Part shown: positions 47,474 through 60,600 of the stretch, in pieces
How the letters are laid out: each line of letters starts with the position of its first letter
How positions within the stretch are numbered: position 1 is the first letter of the stretch
DNA from: Chaetoderma sp. LZ-2023a
Taxonomy: Eukaryota; Mollusca; Caudofoveata; Chaetodermatida; Chaetodermatidae
Assembly (NCBI GenBank): GCA_034401795.1
Contig: CM067366.1
Coordinates: 79,165,470-79,229,469, forward strand
Length of the DNA: 64,000 nt
Reading direction: 5' to 3'
The notes under the pieces: generated by a model
What the model was told of the DNA's origin: nothing
What the model saw: the letters and a program-made list of their open reading frames with translations, nothing else
The model's database searches: none
Translations under genes and position numbers: made by a program

Positions 47474-47800
47474 ACTCCTCTTTAAGCGCTTTGCAGATTT
47501 CAATTTACTTTGACTGGAAGGACTCTATTGGGCCTACACATTAGAACTTGTATACAGAATTTTGAATTGTCAAGTTTTTGGGTGAAAAGCTTAGATTTTA
47601 TTAAAAAATTTACCGGCTATTGTGAAATCTCTATTACTCATTAACCCCTTGCTGGATTTTAAATTTAATTTGGCTGGACAGACGCTATCGTTGTAGGCTA
47701 CAGAACATCTATTCAGAATTGTGACAGGTTGATTAATTTCGCTGTAGATGATAAATTTTATGAAAAATTTACTAGAAATTGTCAAAATGCATCTCCTCTT
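47474..47800. repeat. Degenerate tandem array, right part
   Basis: ACTCCTCTTTAAGCGCTTTG resumes the array exactly where the DIRS end stops. Another unit starts ATTACTCATTAACCCCTTGC at about 47633. Confidence 0.8.
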
Positions 47801-48584
47801 CTTTTCGGAATTTTGTTTTGTCGAATTTTTGGTGGCTATTTGGATTTGTTGAAACTTTTCCAGGACCATTTAGGACGCTACTTCTTAATTAGTGGTCAGA
47901 TTTCAATGAAACTTTGGTGGACGGATCCTATGCCTATGGTGGTAGGCTTCAATATAACAAACGAGAGTTTTGATTGGTCCATTTCTTTGGTGGCCATCTT
48001 GGATTTTGTCCATCATGTCTACCGGTACTTAAAGGCAAATGGGTCAAATGCTAATGGTCCAGGTCAGTGTTACAGGCGCTTGGACCTCTTGTTGATAAGG
48101 CCTTCTATATTTTATTTTGTGTTTGAAGTCAAGCTTCATAGTTCATTGCAAAGTCATAAAGTCAAACTTCATGGTTGTAATGTTGCAACCACATTTCTGG
48201 CTGGATTTTGCAATACATCAGCAGTTCGATTTAAATCTTTCATGATACTTTTCCTAGAACTTTTGTAAATCTATGTTTAGAATGTAAATCTGACTATTCA
48301 GGAGCCTACACACAGCCTGGATTGCAGCTCTGTTTCATTGTGAAATCCTAGAAACATGTGGGAAAACTGAAACCGCTTGAATGTTTTGAGAATAATTTGA
48401 CTGAACATCATTGTTACGTTGAGAAGCAGTGACTATCAGTCCATTTGTTCTCAGAATAATGAGCAGTTGTTCTACCATCGCACATGTACATGTATTGGAA
48501 TAGAATCTATCCACAGTGCAATGGGTTTTTGTTGATTCATATCTACTTGTTTAATATTTTGTTTTTCTGTTTAGCTGATGCTTA
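47801..48584. other. Upstream region of the RRM gene
   Basis: Moderately AT-rich, with an open plus frame (47729-48268) that continues from the tandem array and lacks known motifs. A degraded family A palindrome lies at 48380-48470 (GAATGTTTTGAGAATAATTT facing GTTCTCAGAATAATGAGCAG). A splice acceptor TTTTTCTGTTTAG ends at 48574, so a 5' untranslated exon should lie further upstream. Confidence 0.35.
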
Positions 48585-48671
48585 ATGGCTGGATGTCATT
48601 CAGGACAAAACCATGGAAGATCGAACTTGTATTCAATACATATTGGAAACCTGCCTTCGGACACAAGTAGG
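48585..48671 (+). CDS. RRM gene exon with start codon
   Basis: 29 codons beginning MAGCHSGQNHGRSNLY and ending IHIGNLPSDTSR before the consensus donor GTGAGT (48672). Acceptor TTTTTCTGTTTAG ends at 48574. Confidence 0.7.
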
Positions 48672-51600
48672 GTGAGTTAATAACTGCTGGTACATAACTT
48701 CAGTATCCAATGTACAGTCATTTTTTAAATCAGCATTTTGAACCCTTTAACACTCAAATTTCTTCAAGAAAATTCAAATTTTCTCAGAAAATGTCCGTTT
48801 GCAGACCAAGCGAAGACTATTTTTGAAAATTTACCACTGGAATGACTGGCTCGGTTATCGAGCTAGTCATTCCAGTGGTAAATTTTCAAAAATAGTCTTC
48901 TCTTGGTATGCAAATGGACATTTTTCAAGACCTACCGAAGCCGTTTTTGTCTGATATGAGTGTTAAAAAGTTAAAACCAAATAGCATTTGGTTTGCCAAT
49001 AATAACAAGATTTTTGGACAATTCCCATGCTCGTCTACCCACACTTTTTGATGTCTTAACCTGTGACCTTCTGCCCCAAATAAGAATCTTCTTCAGACCT
49101 CAATAGCACATTCCCAGCCAAGTTTGGTGAAGATTCCCCCAGTAGAACTCTTTAGAATTTTTTTAAAACATATTTTATTGTATCATGTGTACAAAGGGAT
49201 TGGGCACAAGTTCTAACAACTTATTTCCGCGCTGTCCCAACACTTCATCATGACCCCCAAGTAGGGCTGTGCGGTATACCACTATTAGAACCGTCACCAC
49301 TTTTGTAGATTTGACGGTTCGAAAACTGGTGTCATTATCTCATAACCGTAAAACCGCATATTCATGAAAAACCGGTTTTGGCAATATAGCTTTATTAACT
49401 TTTTTGTCTACATTATCAGTATCATGTGCAGATGTGCATGTGATTTTTTTTGCGGCCGACAAATTGTTCATTACAGAGTTATCCCCCTTTAAATGTCTTA
49501 AAGCCGATACATAAACTGCATTACCAATCATTTATTGTCACCACAACTCCTCCTAGAGGTCTCAATGGATTAACTTTAAATTTTGTCCACATTGTCAGTA
49601 TCATGTGTTATCCGTTTTAGCTCTGATTCTTTTCAAAATTGGTACATGTCATTACCACATGTAGGTGTGCATGTGCTATCCGTGTGCCTGTACATCCATC
49701 AGTCTGTCCAAAATGTATATATGTTCGTCTCAGTCCATCCATCTCTGACAATCATTTCTTGTCAATGCAACTCCTCCTAGAGGTCTCAATGAATTAACTT
49801 AAAATTTTGTCAACATTATGAGTATCATGTGCAGATGTGCATGTGCTTTTTTTTAGACCAAAAAATTGTTCATTACTGAGTTATCCCCCTTTAAATATCT
49901 TAAAGCCGATACATAAACTGCATTGCCAATCATATCTTGTCAACACAGCTGCTCCTACCGTTTAGCTCCGATTCTTTTCAAAATTGGTACGTGTTATCAT
50001 TACAACATGTAGGTGTGCATGTGCTGTCCATTGACCTGTACGTCCATCCGTCTGTCCAAAATGTTTGTATGTTCATCTGTCAGTCCATCCATCTCTGACA
50101 ATCATTTCTTGTCAACGCAACTCCTAGAGGTCTCGATGGATTATCTTTAAATTTTGTCTACATTATCAGTATCATGTGCAGATGTGCATGTTCTTTTTTC
50201 GCGGGCGAAAAATTGTTCATTACAGAGTTATCACCCTTTAAATATCTTAAAGCCGATACATAAACTGCATTGCCAATCATTTCTTGTCAACGCAAATCCT
50301 CCTACAATTTAGCTCTGATTCTTTTGAAAATTGGTACGTCTTATCATTACCATGTGTAGGTGTGCATGTGCTCTCCGTGTACCTGTACATCCATCCGTCT
50401 GTCCAAAATATATGTATGTATGTCCGTCTGTCAGTCCATCCATCTCTGACAATCATTTCTTGTCAATGCAACTCCTAAAGGTCTCAATGGATTAACTCTA
50501 AATTTCATCAACATTATCAGTATCATGTGCAGATGTGCATGTGATTTTTTCGCGGCCGACAAATTGTTCATTACAGAGTTATCCCCCTTTAAATGTCTTA
50601 AAGCCGATACATAAACTGCATTACCAATCATTTATTGTCACCACAACTCCTCCTAGAGGTCTCAATGGATTAACTTTAAATTTTGTCCACATTGTCAGTA
50701 TCATGTGTTATCCGTATGCCTGTATGTCCATCCGTCTGTCCAAAATGTATGTATGTCCGTCTGTCAGTCCATCCATCTCTGACAATCATTTCTTGTCAAC
50801 GCAACTTCTCCTAGAGGTCTCAATGGATTAACTTTAAATTGTGTTCACATTATCAGTAGCATGTGCAGATATGCATGTGCTTTTTTCGTAGCCAAAAAAT
50901 TATTCATTACAGAGTTATCACCCTTTAAATATCTTAAAGCCGATACATAAACTGCATTGCCAATCATTTGTCAATGCAACTCCTAAAGTTTAGCTGCGAT
51001 TCTTTTGAAACTTGGTAAGTGTTATCATTACGACATGAAGATGTGCATGTGCTATCCATATACTTGTACATCCATCCATCTGTCCAAAATGTATATTCGT
51101 CTGTCGGTCCATCCTTGTCAATGAAACTCCTACAGTTTAGTTACAATTCTTTTGAAACATGGCAAATCTAGTCTTTACCATCCGAAGATGTGCATGTCCT
51201 TTTTTTTGGCGCCAGAAAATTATTCATTACCGCATTATCTCCCTTTAAATACCCTTAAGCCGATACATAAACTGCAGTACCAATCATTTCTTGTCAACAC
51301 AACTCCTACAATTTAGCTGTGATTCTATTGAAATTTAGGAAGGATTCTCATTACCACTTGAAGATGTGCATGTGCTATCCGTATACCTGTACATCCATGC
51401 GTCTGTATAGAATGTATGTGTGTCAGTCTGTCTGTCAGTCCATCTCTGGCAATCATTTCAAGATTTCAACACAACTACAGTTTAGCTAGCTACAATGTAT
51501 GTTTATCTGAAATGTTTGGATCCCGGGGGATATGCCGTCTTCTGATGGCTCTTGTTAAATAGTATGTTTGTCTTGCATAAAATTGAATCCATATGGCTAA

Positions 51601-54600
51601 TTATTATATAAAATCCGCTAAGTAAACCGGGGAAAGAAGGTTCTTTTTCATTTGTATATCACGAGAATGTTGCTAGATCGTATTGCTACGTACGGTCAGA
51701 AATTGTAATCTGCTAGCGTTTTATTAACTTCTATGATACACGCTTGAAAGGGTATTATAAGTGACCAGTGGTTCTATATATCTATGTCTGTTATGAATTC
51801 TGAATGCGCATCCAGGACTAAGCCGTGAAGTGATCTAACCTGCCAACGTAAGTTGAGATCGAATTTGTCTAATCGCTCGGGCGATCTAGATTATTTCTCG
51901 TGAAAAATCATGAGCTGGTTCAACGTATGTTGGACGATAAGATTAACACTTGACGCAGGTCGATATACATCGTTAGATCCAGAAAACAACTTTTACAGCT
52001 TACACAGCTTTAAGTCATTCCAAATCGCGCTTATGATCTATATTAAAATACGTCTGATTTCCTTTTTCGCGGAAAATGTATGCTAGTAAATGGTCTAATT
52101 CGGCCGAGTTTGATTATACGTATCCGATTAATTAGATCAATAAATTTGATCTACTACACATGTGCACGCGTATACGATTGGCAGATTTGTACCACGTGAC
52201 AGTATTACGAATACAGCCTCTTTAAATAAATTCTGCCTAAGAGTGTATAAATGTAGGCCATCGGGAACTAGTCTCTATATACATTTGCATAGCGCTTCTC
52301 ATCTGACAGGTCTCCGAAATGGAGTCTGTGTAACAGTCTAATTAGGTCAGTCATCTTTCAGAATTTATCACTAGCTCGTCGTTTCCAAGATGTGAAATGA
52401 CTACCTATCAGGTAGTATTTTTAACGAATGCTCTACAAATTTTCTAACTGTAGTTTGAAGTCATCCAATAACATACATTTGTAGTTTCCACTCCGCGAAC
52501 CACTTGAATTGGCAGCTGAAAGCCACAGTAAATTTGGCAATGTATCTGTCTACTCGTTATCCTAGAGGGTGGGTATACGAATTGCTAATTGTCTAGGGAT
52601 CTAATATATGACTGACATTGCGCAAGAACTCAAATGACATCGCGATGAATAAACCGCAAAATCTAATGTTTTGAAGCAATTTAAATAATGATTTCACTAG
52701 ATCCTCTAAGACTGCATCGGATACTATAGCTATAGATTTAAATCTATCACTAAAAACGTTCTATTTTCGTGGTATTGCGAATTTCTTTTCCACGAAAGCT
52801 GAAAATATTTCCAGCCAATAAACCGGTTAAAACTGGTTTCATGGCCAACACCGTCACCGGTTGTGTTTTACCAAAACCGCACAGGCCTACCCCCAAGAGC
52901 ACGCTCCCGATAGTGATTCTCACATGGGTTACTTTAGGGGTATATATCCCTGCCACCCCACCCCCATTAACCGTAGTGCAGTTAATGCAGCTTTGAGACG
53001 GGGTCCCTTTAAAATTGTTTGGGATTATTAATAATGTGCACTGTTCAGTTTTATATACATTTTGCAGATTGGCGTTCTTAAATTCCAGCTTAGGGTCTCT
53101 AGGTTTCAGGGTAGGGGGTCCATTGTACCCATAAGATGTAGGTGTCATGTTAAACACTGCATCCCACTAATGTTTGGTGAATATCCATTCCTTGGTTACA
53201 CCCTTTTCACTGATGAATTCCTATCTCTTATTTTGAAAGCAACCATACAGGAAAGCGGTTGAATATTTTGGAATTAGTTTGACTGGAAGCTGTTACTGCC
53301 TTAGGCAGCAATGTCTTCCAGTCACATTAATTTAAAGAAATTTCAATAGAATTAAGTTTTATATCGTAAAGAATTTACTTTGTTAGGAATTTGTCAGTGA
53401 AAGCGTTAACAGGCCTTGTACTGAGCATGCATTCAGTCTGTCCATTTGTCTGTCCGTCTGTCGCATTTGGTTTGCCGCACTTTTTCGCAGTCCTTCAAGG
53501 TATACAACTGAGAATTGGTACATTGCTTTGTTATGAGCAATTACAGACCAAGTTTGTTTTTCAGGGGTATGCGTCAATTTTTTATGGAGTTATGGCCTCT
53601 TTCTACTTAAGAAATATGAAAAATATCAGGTTACCGCACTTTTTTTCGTACTCCTTCAAGATATTTACGGGAAAATCGTTACATCGCTCTTAGTATAAGG
53701 AGTTACAGAGCAAGTTTGAGTTTCGAGTTTCAGACATTTTTTACACATCCATCGAGTTATGCCCCCTTTCGTCTTATGAAATACAAAAAATATTAGTTTT
53801 TCACATTTTTTCCACAGTGCTTCAAGATATTCAACTGAGAATGAATTGGTACATTGCTTTGTTATGAGAAATTACAATGCAAGTTCGAGTTTCAGGCATT
53901 TGCGTCAATTTTTTATGGAGTTATGTCCCCTTTCAGCTTATGAAATACAAACATGTCAGCTTTCAAGACTCGGTCTCCTTCACCATATATAACTGAAACT
54001 TGGTATATTGCTTTGTTATGAGAAGTTACAGATCAAGTTCGAGTTTCCGCTGCTGCTGTCAAATTTTAATGGAGTTTTTGACTGTCAATCTCTAAGGATT
54101 TATATCAAATCAACACTTACGCTTGTTCTCATTCGTGTCCATTCCACAAATATTGAAATGTAAGTTTTGTTTTTGGATTGAAAAAGACACTTTCAATCCA
54201 GCTGTGTAATCTATAGAGATCCGGGACAGATACATTTCTAGCTATACCACACCCATTTCTAGCTAAGCCCCGCCCACATTGTATGCGTGTTTGAATTGAG
54301 TTTAACACTGAACTCTGAATTCCCAGAATATAAATTTCAAGTTAACTATGCAAGTAATCCGTTGAATATTTTGAAACTTATTTAACTGCTTATCGTTGGC
54401 GTCTATGACAGCAACAGCATTCAATCAAATTAGTTTCAAATAGAATATTGACAAAATTGTAAATTCTTCAAAGACACAGTTCAGGCCCTTTCGTGATGAC
54501 CATGTACTACTTTCATGACAGACCTACATTGTTTCGATTATGATGTCACCTATGTGGCATATTTGATTATGACATCAGATAATTGAGTGAGAGATCGGAT

Positions 54601-57600
54601 CCCACCAATGTCTTATAACACATTTTTATGTTAAATATAGGGAGAGCTGGAACGTCTATTCGGTGTCTGTGGACAGGTAGCAAATTCTGATGTGCCGACT
54701 CCAGAAAAAGACAGAGGGTTTAAGTTTGGGTAAATATTAAAATACCAGTTAATATGTATCATCATCATGTTACATCCAAAGATGTAGGTTTAGATGATAG
54801 ATGTAGGTAACCTACAATGCTGCTTAAGGTTAAGTGTAAATGTATCCAAAACTAAATAACAAATTTATTTATGGGCTGTACTGTATCTTGGAAAGATTGC
54901 TGTTCATAGAACATTAGAAAATGGACCTTTCCAGTTTTAGCCATGCCTGGCCATCTCTAGCTAAGCTCCACCCACACCACGCTCGTGTTCGGATCGATCG
55001 ATCTCAGAACTCCCTGACTATAAATTTCCAGATAACTATACAGGTAAGTTGTTGAATATTTTGAAACTAATTTGACTGACAGCTGTTGCTGCCATAGCGC
55101 ATCCAGTCAAATTAGTTCCAAAATATTCAACAGCATGCTTCTTAAATAGCAAAAACATACAATTCGTGTAGCGTGTCGGACTATTAAGCGTTAAAGACGG
55201 GCCTAATCGAATCATTCATGATGTCATAATTATGACATCAGCATACGCGTCACGTAGTTGATTATGACATCATATGATTGAGTGAGGAAATGGATTCATT
55301 AATTAATTTGCTGCAAACTGTTTGTTACACTAGTCCATACCATTGTAAAACGAGCTATTGTGATAACCTGCACGTCGTCCGTCAGTGGCGGTGGTGACCG
55401 CAATGGCGGCATCATCCAATTTGTGTTTAGCTCATCTTTTATATATTTATATCTCATGTTTGGTTAATCATACTGGACCCAAACTTGGACACATGCTTCC
55501 TTATAATGAGACGGCATCACACAATGATCTTGGGGTCAGAAGATCTAAGGTCACTGTCACCTTGTTAAAAACCTTGTTTTTTCAACATTAATATTTTCTG
55601 TTTACCATAATCTGCCTATTTGAAGCCTAGGCTTCTATTAGGACAAGAGGTGTTCAATTACCAAACCAACATCTGAGAAAGGATTGTGCTTATATCCAGC
55701 AGAGTGCCTGAAAATAAAATTGTATATATTTAGAGGATTAAATTGTGTGCCTAGATGTAATGAAACGAAATAAGTCTTAACATATGTTGATTTCATTCCA
55801 ATATAATTTTTTAAGTTTTGAAATTGAATTAGAGCCCCTAACACAATTCTGTATTATTTTTTAACGAATGAAATCAGCATAATTATGTTAAGATTTATTT
55901 CGTTTCATTACATCTAGGCCCACAATTTAATTACGTCTAAAAGTATACAATTTTGACAATTTAATTTTCAAGCATTCTACTGTGAATATGCACCTTTAAT
56001 CACAGTTCATGTCTATTTCAGCTTTATAAGTTATAAGAATTTGGAGTCATGTCAACGTGCAATTGGTGAGATGAATAATTGGTTATTCCGTGGCAGAAGG
56101 ATATATGTCGGTCTGGCAAACCAAACTCGAGAAAGACGTAAGAAAGGTTTTGATGAATTTCATCCTGTTGTTCTATATGTATTACCTACCTCGACACATG
56201 TTAATAACAGGGTTTAAAGGTAATATTTTTTCCAGAACCCATTCATTGATAAATTCCATGTATCTCGATCGCAGGTCAAACAAACAGGAAAGCTGTTGAA
56301 TATTTTGAAATTAATTTGACTGGAAGCCATTGCTGCTTTGGGCAGCAAGGGCTTCCAGTCATATTAATTTCAAAATATTCAACAGAGTTTATTATACCTC
56401 ATAAAAAATTTACCAGCCAGTAATTTCAGTTGTAAAATTAAAAAAATAATGTACATGTGTCAAGACTACTGGAAATGCCTACTCTGGCCAACTTGACCAT
56501 TATACGTTTGAGGTACCATCTTTAAAATACAGTTGTTATTACACCAAAGAAGAGCGTATTCTATTGGCGTTTATCTCTCTTTATCTGTTGCTTTATCACA
56601 GAAGCTACTGTACTGATCTGATTTTAACATCATAATGGATCTGTTTCAAGTCACCACCTAATGTGTTTTATTAGTGTTCCCACCCCTACACACGCATGCT
56701 CGCACACACAAATTTTGATTTGCTGTACAAGATGCAGAACAATCCCCTACTTAGCGTGTATGAGCTTTTTCTTGTTTTTATACCCCACCAAAAATGGGGT
56801 GGTATTATGTAATGGCGGCGGGCGGACAGTCATGCATGCGGGTGGCAGAGTGGTTCCGGCCGATAACGATTTTAAGGTTTGTCAGATCGTATTGAAAATT
56901 CATAGAGTGGTTGGACTAGGTCTTGAAAAGAAACCTATCGGAATCTACGATGATCTGAAATCCAAATTGGCCGCCAAAAATTGGTTTCCGAATGATAACT
57001 CCTTTACCGTTTATCGGATCGCTTTGAACCTTCATGGAGTGGTTGGGCTAGGTCTGGGGAAGAAAGCTATCGAAATTGACAATGATTCGAAATCCAAGAT
57101 GGCCCGCCAACCACCGACGGCCATCTTGAAAATTGGTTTCCAGATGTTAACTCCGTTACCGTTTATCGGATCGCTTTGAAACTTCATAGAGAGGTTGGAC
57201 GAGATCTGGGGAAGAAACCTATCGAAATCGACAATGATCTGAAATCCAAGATGGCCACCAGCTACCAGTGGCCATCTTGAAAATTGGTTTCTAGATGATA
57301 ACTCTGTACTCCATCTTGGAGTTCGGATCATCATCAATTTCGATAGGTTTCTTCTCCAGAGCTATGCCAGAAGGATGCCAGAAGAGACACCAGCGCAGAG
57401 AGCCTTGGCATTCGCCCTACTCGGAGCCAGCAAATACAAAGACAGGAGAGGACGTCATTGCATAAATCTGCTAAGCGTGCTACGAGGTTACCTCAAGAAA
57501 GCAGGACTCAGTAGACTCAAGTCAAGAATGGACGTGAGGAAGCTAAGGATTTTGGCTGAGGACAAAACACAGCGGGCAAAAGTGAAGAACTAATTGCAGC

Positions 57601-60600
57601 TGTAGGATGTTTCTACTACTGCAGCCGCAGAATACCGTAATCATCATCAATGACCCAATATGTGCAAATCGAATTACGGTAGTGTCAACCTTGAAAAATC
57701 TGAAGATATTTGGAGCCAGTTTGGAAAGCATAATTGTTCATATGTTTATGAGTATTAACTCCATTAAGAACTCTACTTCTATATGTTATTCAGAGATCAG
57801 TTTATTTCTCCTATTTAGTAGTTGTAATAAAGTGTTTGGGACACATATTTGTGTAATCTGTGTATTGTTAAATGTGTATAACCCTTTAAGCCTCGAATTT
57901 GTTCAAGAAAGTTTAAATTTTCTCAGAAAATGTGCACAAAGAGATGACTATTTTTGAAAATTTATCACAGGAATGACTGGCTCGGTTACAGTGGTGAAAT
58001 TTCAAAAATAGTCTTCTCATCTGCAACTTGAACATTTCTCAAGACCACTGCAGGAGCTGTTTTTGGCTGATTTGAGTGTTAACCATTTAATACTCATATC
58101 AGCTAAAAATGGCTTTTGTAGTGGTCTTGAGAAATGTTCATTTGCAGACCAAGAGAAGATTATTTTCGAAAATTTACCACTAGAATGACTGTCTTGATAA
58201 CCGAGTCAGTCATTCCAATGGTAAATTTTCAAAAATAGTTTTCTCTTGGTCTGCAGATGGGCATTTTCTATGAGAAAATTAAAAAAAAAATTTAACAAAT
58301 TCCAGGGCTAAATGGTTAAATGATGTTTCAGTGTGTATTTTAAATATTAAAATCAACATCATATATGTGATGCCATTTGATTTGTAATGGTATATGGCCA
58401 GTGTAATGTCTTAGTTACAGTCAGTGAAAGGATCAAGACAGAGGAGACAGATCAGCCTTCCATAGCTGCAAAGTCTAATAGCAGTTATCATGGCGTTAGT
58501 TCCCCAGATGATCTGCAGAACCTATGGAGAGTAAAAGACACATGCAACTTCATAAATCAAGAAATGTCCACAGATCCAGGTGCATTATAAATTGTGTAGA
58601 CATTTTCATGGCATAGTATTTATTGACATTGTGTATGTAGGGTCTGCACGGGTCATGTACATCATGGAGTATCATGGAATTTGACATTTTTACATCGGCA
58701 TTAAGGTTATGGAAAAGTTAGGGAAATGGCAATCTCGCAAAAAGATTTTTTAATTTGCTTCTAGGCAATAGAAATGACAGTGACAGCTTATCAAAACAAC
58801 GCTTTGGCTTGGTCGTTTCTCGACTCCGTAGTGATGGCATGTGTTATTATCCCCACACTTTTCCCAGAAAAGTTGGGATTGATTTATATCGTCCCGCCCA
58901 TGTGTCTATATATATATCTAATTAGTGCAGAAATTGATTGAAACGCAACTCTTCCGAAACTGTTGAGCGAAATTCACCCAAACTCGCTATGTATGTTACC
59001 CATATGAGTTCTGAGTACAAGAGCAGATTTAGATTTGCTGCTGCCCACCAGGGTGGTTGGGGATTGGTCAAAAGGTCAAATTGATTGTAACGCAACTCCT
59101 CCAAAACTGATGGACATATTTCAATCAAATTTGGTATGTGAGTTACCGGTACCCATGTAATTGCAGTTTGCAAGAGAACATTTACAATTGGCTCTGCCTA
59201 CATGGTGTTGTGGGGGGGGGGGGAGGGGTGTGTCAAAACATCACATTTTAATGTGCAGAAATTGATTGTAGCGCAACTCCTCCAAAACCATTGGCTGGGA
59301 TTCAACCAAATGTGAGTTACTCATAGTGCAAGAGCACATTTAAATTTGGCCATGAGTTGTGGGGTGGGGTCAAAAGGTCAAGAAGTTGATTGTAATGCAA
59401 CTCCTGAAACTGTCGAACGGATCTCCATCAAATTTGGTATGTGAGTTACCCATATGATTGTAGAGTCCAAGAGAACTTACATTTGGCTCCCCCCCCCCCC
59501 CCCCCAGGGGGTGGGATCAGGTGGAGTGGGTCAAAATGTCAAACAGATGAATGTGGGGATATGCGATAACGCATCATAGACCAAGCAATTTAGTTTAAGA
59601 TGAATGATGTGTTACTGGTAATCATGTGTTTTACACGCACATTTTGCTGGAAAGTCGTATTTAACATGACTAGACAGATCGTATTCATGCATATACTTTA
59701 AATACTGATTACTGGAACTGCACAACAAATTGTAGTTGCTACCGGGTTCCCTTTATAATATTGTGGTAAACTCCAAATATGGTAATTGTTCGGACAGTAG
59801 AAACTGTATCAGTATTAATATTTCTTGTGGATGAATGAGAAAAAAATAAATTAGCTTACTATAGCTCAATATAAGATCTCTTATGGTCACATGTGATTAT
59901 CCCGTGTTGAAAATACTGAGTTGATTGCCTCCATGCATCCATCTGTCTATCTGGGTAATGCCTACGAAACTATCTAGTGGAACTCAGTCATTTATTAAAT
60001 ACTCACATGATCGTGGATAGTGTGGTTATGTTTATATTAAGCTGTGAGATGCCCATATGATTGCGGATAGTGAGACTGTTTTAATTAGGCTCTGGGAGTC
60101 TGGGTGCAGCATTCTTAGGGTGGTAGATTTCTGCAGATCTTTAGATGTGAATTTGGATTAGTCCATTTTTAGCTCACCTGGCCTTTGGCCTGAAAGGCCA
60201 AGTGAGCTTATGCCATGGCGACCGTCCATCATGTGTCCGTCGTCCGTCAACTTTTCCTTTAAATAACTTCTCAAGAACCTCTGAGCCGATTTCAATTATA
60301 TGTGGCAGGAAGCATCCTTAGGTCATAGGGATCCAAGTTTGTTCAAACGAAGCCGATCGGCCAATTTGGCCGGCGGCATCTTGGATTTTGGCGTCTTTAA
60401 AAATCTCCGAAACTGCTTGGGGGATTGATGCAAACCTCATGAAATATGATCTAGGGCAAGAGCTGAACCAAGTTTGTTCAAGAGAACTTAATTGGTCAAA
60501 TGGTTCAGTGGCCATCTTGGTTGACCTACTTTTAGCGAAAACGACCTCCAGATCAGGACTAAGGGCCATTAAAGTTTGCTCAAGAGAAGTTGATCCGTCA

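Larger units (their letters stand above)
49262..52889. mobile_element. Large non-autonomous hAT-type transposon (3.6 kb)
   Basis: The left end TAGGGCTGTGCGGTATACC (49262) and the complement of the right end, TAGGCCTGTGCGGTTTTGG (52889), form the terminal inverted repeats. Further inverted matches lie inside (ACCGTCACC, AACCGGTTTT). An exact 8-bp target duplication CCCCCAAG flanks it at 49254-49261 and 52890-52897. Eight-base duplications with TAG ends are the hAT hallmark. The left 2 kb is a degenerate tandem array; 51490-52740 is unassigned AT-rich sequence. No transposase is evident. It lies in intron 1 of the RRM gene and splits a minus-strand frame. Confidence 0.85.

Noticed and set aside
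47729-48268. 179-aa plus-strand frame
   Set aside because: It starts inside the degenerate tandem array and shows no domain or splice support.
56661-57179. 172-aa plus-strand frame
   Set aside because: Mostly the translation of a 150-bp tandem array.
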